Below are positions 60,779-64,000 of a stretch of 64,000 bases of DNA, one piece after another (within the stretch, counting starts at the first letter, position 1; the number at the start of each line of letters is the position of its first letter). The DNA lies in the NCBI GenBank assembly GCA_902812415.1, contig CADDZJ010000002.1, positions 62,001-126,000 of the forward strand. The letters run 5' to 3'. Source of the DNA: Acidobacteriota bacterium (GTDB lineage Bacteria > Acidobacteriota > Terriglobia > UBA7540). The notes under the pieces are model-generated. The model worked only from the letters and a program-made list of their open reading frames with translations. It searched no databases and had not been told where the DNA came from. A program made the position numbers and the translations under genes.

Positions 60779-62011
60779 TCACCCCCTCAGTTGATGAATG
60801 GCTTGGCGGATCGAATCCGCAATGTAATCGACGTGCTCCTCCGTATAGCGCTCGTTCCACGGAAGAACCAGGATGCTCTCCAAAGCCGCGAAAGTCAGTG
60901 GAAAACGCGACAGGCTATAGTCCACCGCCTCCGGACGCGCCAGAGTGAATGGGAAACGGCTCTTGCCGAATGTCTTCTGCTCCTGAAAGACGGCGCACCG
61001 AAACGCCGGCTTTTGAATGTAGCGCGGCGCAGAAGAGATGCCCTTCTCCTTCAGCAGCTTGGCCAGCCCGACCGCGCCGCCCGGAATCTCCTCGCCGTCA
61101 ATTCGGAGGCAGTACTTCCAGTAAGTGTGTCGATCGCGAGGATTGACGTAGGGTGTTTCAAGCCCCGGCAGCCCCCTGAGCTTTTCCGTCAGCAAAGCCG
61201 CCATCGCGCGGCGCTGCTCCACCACCCCGTCGAGCTTTTCAAGCTGAGCCACAGCCACGGCGCCTTGCAGTTCGCTCATCCGGTAATTCAACGCCAGAAA
61301 ATAGTGGTCGGGGTTCGGATCGCCATATCCCCACGCCTTATTGATGAACAGGAACATGAGCCGCGCCAGGCTTTCATCCTGGGTTGAAACCAGCCCGCCT
61401 TCCCCAGTCGTCATGTGCTTGCCCTGCTGAAGGCTGAAGCATCCGATCCTGCCAATCGTTCCCACCGGGCGTCCATTCGAGAGCGCGCCAAAAGCCTGAG
61501 CGCAATCTTCAATGACGGGAATGTTCCTGCTATGGGCCAACTCCATGATCTGGTCCATCTCACACGGGTTGCCAAAAAGATGGGTGACGATAATGGCGCG
61601 CGTGCGTTCGCTCAAGCAAGGCTCAATGGTGCGCGCCGTCACATTCCAGGTCTTGGGATCCACCTCAGCAAAAACCGGAATGGCTCCCTGGTAAATGATC
61701 GGAGTCAACGCGCCCATGTCCGTAATCGAACTGGTGATAATTTCATCCCCGGGCTCTGGATCAATGGCGGCAATCGCCGTATGCACGGCTGCGGTTCCTG
61801 AGGCGCAGGCATAAACATATTTTGTCCCAAGCCTCTCGGCAAACCTCTTCTCGAGCGTTTTCACGAATGCTCCCTTGGTGCTCGTCAGAGTCCCGCTGCG
61901 GATCGCTTCGCCCAGGAGGTCAAGCTCCTCATCTCCCAAGGTCCGGCCTGATGCATCCTGATCGGACGGCAACGTCAGAATTTTTTCTTCAGAATGGGTT
62001 AAAGTGTTCAT
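60779..62011 (-). CDS. DegT/DnrJ/EryC1/StrS aminotransferase
   Basis: A PLP-dependent sugar aminotransferase of 410 residues. The PLP lysine is Lys198 in SLQQGKHMTTGEGG; GTAAVHTAI (about 72-80) and VIEDCAQAFGA (about 166-176) are the other hallmarks. The GKHMTTGEGG form is also common in scyllo-inosose-type and related aminotransferases, so the substrate is not certain. I chose the ATG at 62011, which follows GAGGAG; the ATG 69 bp upstream has no ribosome site. The previous gene (epimerase) ends 71 bp upstream of this start. Confidence 0.88.
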   Translation of the reverse strand: MNTLTHSEEKILTLPSDQDASGRTLGDEELDLLGEAIRSGTLTSTKGAFVKTLEKRFAERLGTKYVYACASGTAAVHTAIAAIDPEPGDEIITSSITDMGALTPIIYQGAIPVFAEVDPKTWNVTARTIEPCLSERTRAIIVTHLFGNPCEMDQIMELAHSRNIPVIEDCAQAFGALSNGRPVGTIGRIGCFSLQQGKHMTTGEGGLVSTQDESLARLMFLFINKAWGYGDPNPDHYFLALNYRMSELQGAVAVAQLEKLDGVVEQRRAMAALLTEKLRGLPGLETPYVNPRDRHTYWKYCLRIDGEEIPGGAVGLAKLLKEKGISSAPRYIQKPAFRCAVFQEQKTFGKSRFPFTLARPEAVDYSLSRFPLTFAALESILVLPWNERYTEEHVDYIADSIRQAIHQLRG

Positions 62012-62082
62012 GAATTCTCCTCTTGAAATATGCAAATTGAAATGTTGGGTAATCGGAACCTGCAACGTACCCATGCACAAGC

Positions 62083-63393
62083 TCAGGCAGGCAGCGCTGG
62101 GGCTGGCTCTCTTGCCTCCTCCGAAGCAAGGAATCTGCTGTCGATGCCCGCCGCCTCGGACTCCCGAGGACTTTTCTCCGCGGAAACGTGAAGCGCCCGG
62201 GCGATGGCTTGAACAATGCGAAAACCGCTGTCGCCGCGGCCGAAAGGATTCTCCACGCGTTTCACATCCTCGGTCCAGGTTCCGCCGGCATAAACTTCCT
62301 CGAGCATCAAAGTGAGATGTTCGGAGTTGCCTCCAACCAGCCGCGCAACGCCCGATTCAACCGCCTCCGGCCTTTCCGTGTTCTCGCGCAGGATCAGCAG
62401 CGGCTTGCCAAGACTCGGAGCTTCCTCCTGCACTCCGCCAGAGTCCGAAACGATCAGCCACGCATGAGAAAGTAAATGGATAAAATCATCGTAGCCCAGC
62501 GGTGAAATCAGATGGATTCTCGGATGCGATGACAAGATCTCAGAGGCCACGGCAGAGACATGAGGATTGGGATGGACAGGAAAAACAAGGGCCACATCGT
62601 TATGCCGATCTGTGAACTCGCGAAGCGCCCTCAAATTCCCTGCCATCATTTCGCCGAAGCTTTCCCGCCGATGGGTTGTCAGGACCAGGAGCTTCAGCCC
62701 TTTCGTTGCTTGAACCAATTCTTCGAGACTGGAAGAGGTCTTCCGCTCCTCGAGAATCTTCTGGAGCGAATCGACAACCGGATTCCCTGTCACAAACACT
62801 TTTCTGCTGTCGATGCCTTCCCGCAGCAGATTGTTGCGATTTCCCTGAGTTGCGGCGAAATGGTAGGTGGCCATTTGCGTAATCAAACGGCGGTTCATCT
62901 CTTCGGGGTATGGGCTTTCCGGGTTGCCAGATCGCAAACCCGCCTCGACGTGGCCCGAGGGAATGCGCCGATGAAAAGCCGCCATCGCTGCCGCCATGGC
63001 CGTCGTCGTATCCCCCTGAAAAAGGACAAGGTCGGGATTTTCGGCAGCCATGATGCAATCCAGAGAAGCCAGCGCTCGCGAGCAAACCGTATTGAGGGTC
63101 TGGTTTGGCTCCATGATTTGTAGGTCGTAATGGATTGGGATGCCAAATAGCCGGACATAGGGGGAAAGCAACTCGCGATGCTGGCCGGTATTGACGATGA
63201 CGGCCCGGAACGGCTTCCCCCACGCCTCAAGTTGCTGGATTACTGGCGCGAGCTTGATCGCTTCAGGTCGCGTACCAAAGACAATGCAAATCTTTTTCTC
63301 CGCCTGCCGGCGGCGCATCGCTCTGCGCTCCAGTTCAGAAGAGCGCAAAAAGCCCCTCGGCTTAATCAAATCGATGGCTGTCGTGGATGACAT
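62083..63393 (-). CDS. wecB: UDP-N-acetylglucosamine 2-epimerase (non-hydrolysing)
   Basis: It interconverts UDP-GlcNAc and UDP-ManNAc, or a related 2,3-diacetamido sugar if it works like WbpI. The opening is KICIVFGTRPEAIKLAPVI (about 34-52), then VFVTGNPVVDSL (about 204-215), TTHRRESFG (about 245-253) and DSGGVQEEAPSLGKP (about 316-330), all family hallmarks. I chose the ATG at 63393, about 436 residues, which needs no unusual extension; the first in-frame ATG 45 bp upstream is less likely. It is the first sugar-nucleotide gene of the run and follows the partial glycosyltransferase by 123 bp. Confidence 0.9.
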   Translation of the reverse strand: MSSTTAIDLIKPRGFLRSSELERRAMRRRQAEKKICIVFGTRPEAIKLAPVIQQLEAWGKPFRAVIVNTGQHRELLSPYVRLFGIPIHYDLQIMEPNQTLNTVCSRALASLDCIMAAENPDLVLFQGDTTTAMAAAMAAFHRRIPSGHVEAGLRSGNPESPYPEEMNRRLITQMATYHFAATQGNRNNLLREGIDSRKVFVTGNPVVDSLQKILEERKTSSSLEELVQATKGLKLLVLTTHRRESFGEMMAGNLRALREFTDRHNDVALVFPVHPNPHVSAVASEILSSHPRIHLISPLGYDDFIHLLSHAWLIVSDSGGVQEEAPSLGKPLLILRENTERPEAVESGVARLVGGNSEHLTLMLEEVYAGGTWTEDVKRVENPFGRGDSGFRIVQAIARALHVSAEKSPRESEAAGIDSRFLASEEAREPAPALPA

Positions 63394-63515
63394 AGCAAAA
63401 CCGCCTTTTTGTTGCGCCAGGCTGTAGGTGGAGCGCACCCTCGCCCATGAGTGAGAGCATTGGAATCTGTAATCAGGGAATATATGTCTTAGGAAGAGGG
63501 GATATAGGGCTCAGG

Positions 63516-64000
63516 TTAGACTTCGCTCTTGGGCCATGCGGGCCGGCTGACTGTCGTCATCTCCATCGGACCCACACTGCGCGAATTCAACTTCTGTATC
63601 ACAAGCGATCGCATCAATCTCAGATGCGAGGCTATCGTTTGAAAGATTTTCATTTTTGAGACGCCCACACTGCGCGCCCGCAACATCATGGGCGTCTCCG
63701 CGACAACAAATCCTTGCTGCACCGCCCGGATCGCAATCTCGGCTGCCGAAAGAAATCCATCCGCTTCGAACTTCAATTCCTTAGTCACTCGCGCCCGATA
63801 AGCCCGAAAAACGCTGGTAAAGGTGTGAAGGCGCGCCCCTGAAATCCATCGGTAAAACCAGGAGCAGCCCTTGCTCAAGACAATCCTCCAGCCCGCAACG
63901 CCTTCCACCCGGCCTTCGGGGTGATAGGGTGAAGCCGTAACGACGTCGGCGCCCGTCCGTTCCATGGTCTCAATCAACCGTAAAAGGCCTTCCGGCTCAT
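63516..64000 (-). CDS. Glycosyltransferase family 2, C-terminal part (cut by the window end)
   Basis: The frame is open through the window edge (reading EPEGLLRLIETMERTGADVV and on), so only the C-terminal 160 residues are present. The segment VVTASPYHPEGRVEGV (about 32-47 from the edge) and GFLSAAEIAIRAVQQG are typical of dolichol-phosphate mannosyltransferase-like GT2 enzymes, in which the DxD motif lies upstream. The GT2 subgroup call is fair; donor sugar is unknown. It likely heads or precedes the exopolysaccharide run. Confidence 0.75.
   Translation of the reverse strand, partial: EPEGLLRLIETMERTGADVVTASPYHPEGRVEGVAGWRIVLSKGCSWFYRWISGARLHTFTSVFRAYRARVTKELKFEADGFLSAAEIAIRAVQQGFVVAETPMMLRARSVGVSKMKIFQTIASHLRLMRSLVIQKLNSRSVGPMEMTTVSRPAWPKSEV

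Noticed and set aside
1-64000. tRNA, rRNA, CRISPR array or transposase gene
   Set aside because: No cloverleaf, rRNA-like segment, regularly spaced direct repeats or recombinase motifs were seen.

Overview
The window reads as a chromosomal segment of a carbohydrate-degrading member of the Acidobacteriota. This is an inference from gene content: two very large TonB-dependent receptors with an N-terminal carboxypeptidase-regulatory-like domain, DUF1501/DUF1549/DUF1553 and PSCyt1-type secreted proteins, ASH/FN3 surface proteins and scattered short REP-like repeats. No rRNA, tRNA, CRISPR array, transposase or phage gene was seen.

Left part (1-9581, mostly + strand): a methyltransferase that is probably cut by the window edge, then a four-gene run of exported proteins: DUF1501, DUF1549/DUF1553 with a heme-like motif, a PSCyt1 cytochrome fused to WD40 repeats, and a PPC-domain protein. 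The cassette recurs in Planctomycetota and Acidobacteriota, and its chemistry is not settled.

Second part (9584-23275, - strand): TPR protein, SusC-like/Oar-like receptor, Tat-exported (alpha/alpha)6 glycosidase, GH57/DUF3536 protein and TreY. The TPR-receptor pair has its own promoter region and an intrinsic terminator. A divergent LacI-family regulator (24457) lies across a 1.2 kb intergenic region. That region holds two perfect palindromes with an AAGCGCTT core, one before each transcription unit, which suggests a regulator-operator circuit.

Third part (25566-40322, - strand): a RhaT-like sugar symporter, a secreted protein joining a PL4-like module to a GH38 domain, two different CoA transferases, an SDR dehydrogenase, another Tat-exported glycosidase and a second receptor. 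Divergent from that receptor is a second GH38-type gene (40640-43648). It keeps a single reading frame for 1002 codons but contains four internal stop codons and no frameshift. At least two of the stops sit exactly where the intact GH38 paralogue has tryptophan.

Fourth part (43900-49692, + strand): three exported surface proteins, two sharing ASH and FN3 modules. One of these contains a 365-bp perfect internal duplication. The third is a parallel beta-helix protein.

Right part (50192-64000, - strand): an exopolysaccharide locus with sugar-nucleotide genes (WecB-like epimerase, DegT/StrS aminotransferase, Gfo/Idh dehydrogenase, hexapeptide acyltransferase; together resembling WbpI-E-B-D), a pair of small EamA/SMR transporters, an FAD amine-oxidase-like protein, two polysaccharide deacetylases (one of the XrtA/PEP-CTERM-locus type), an asparagine-synthase-like amidotransferase and three glycosyltransferases.

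Most promising leads: the stop-interrupted GH38 gene, the palindromic LacI operators, the internal duplication at 45909-47002, the dispersed palindromic element at 23403 and 47693, and a possible small RNA ending at the terminator near 24020.
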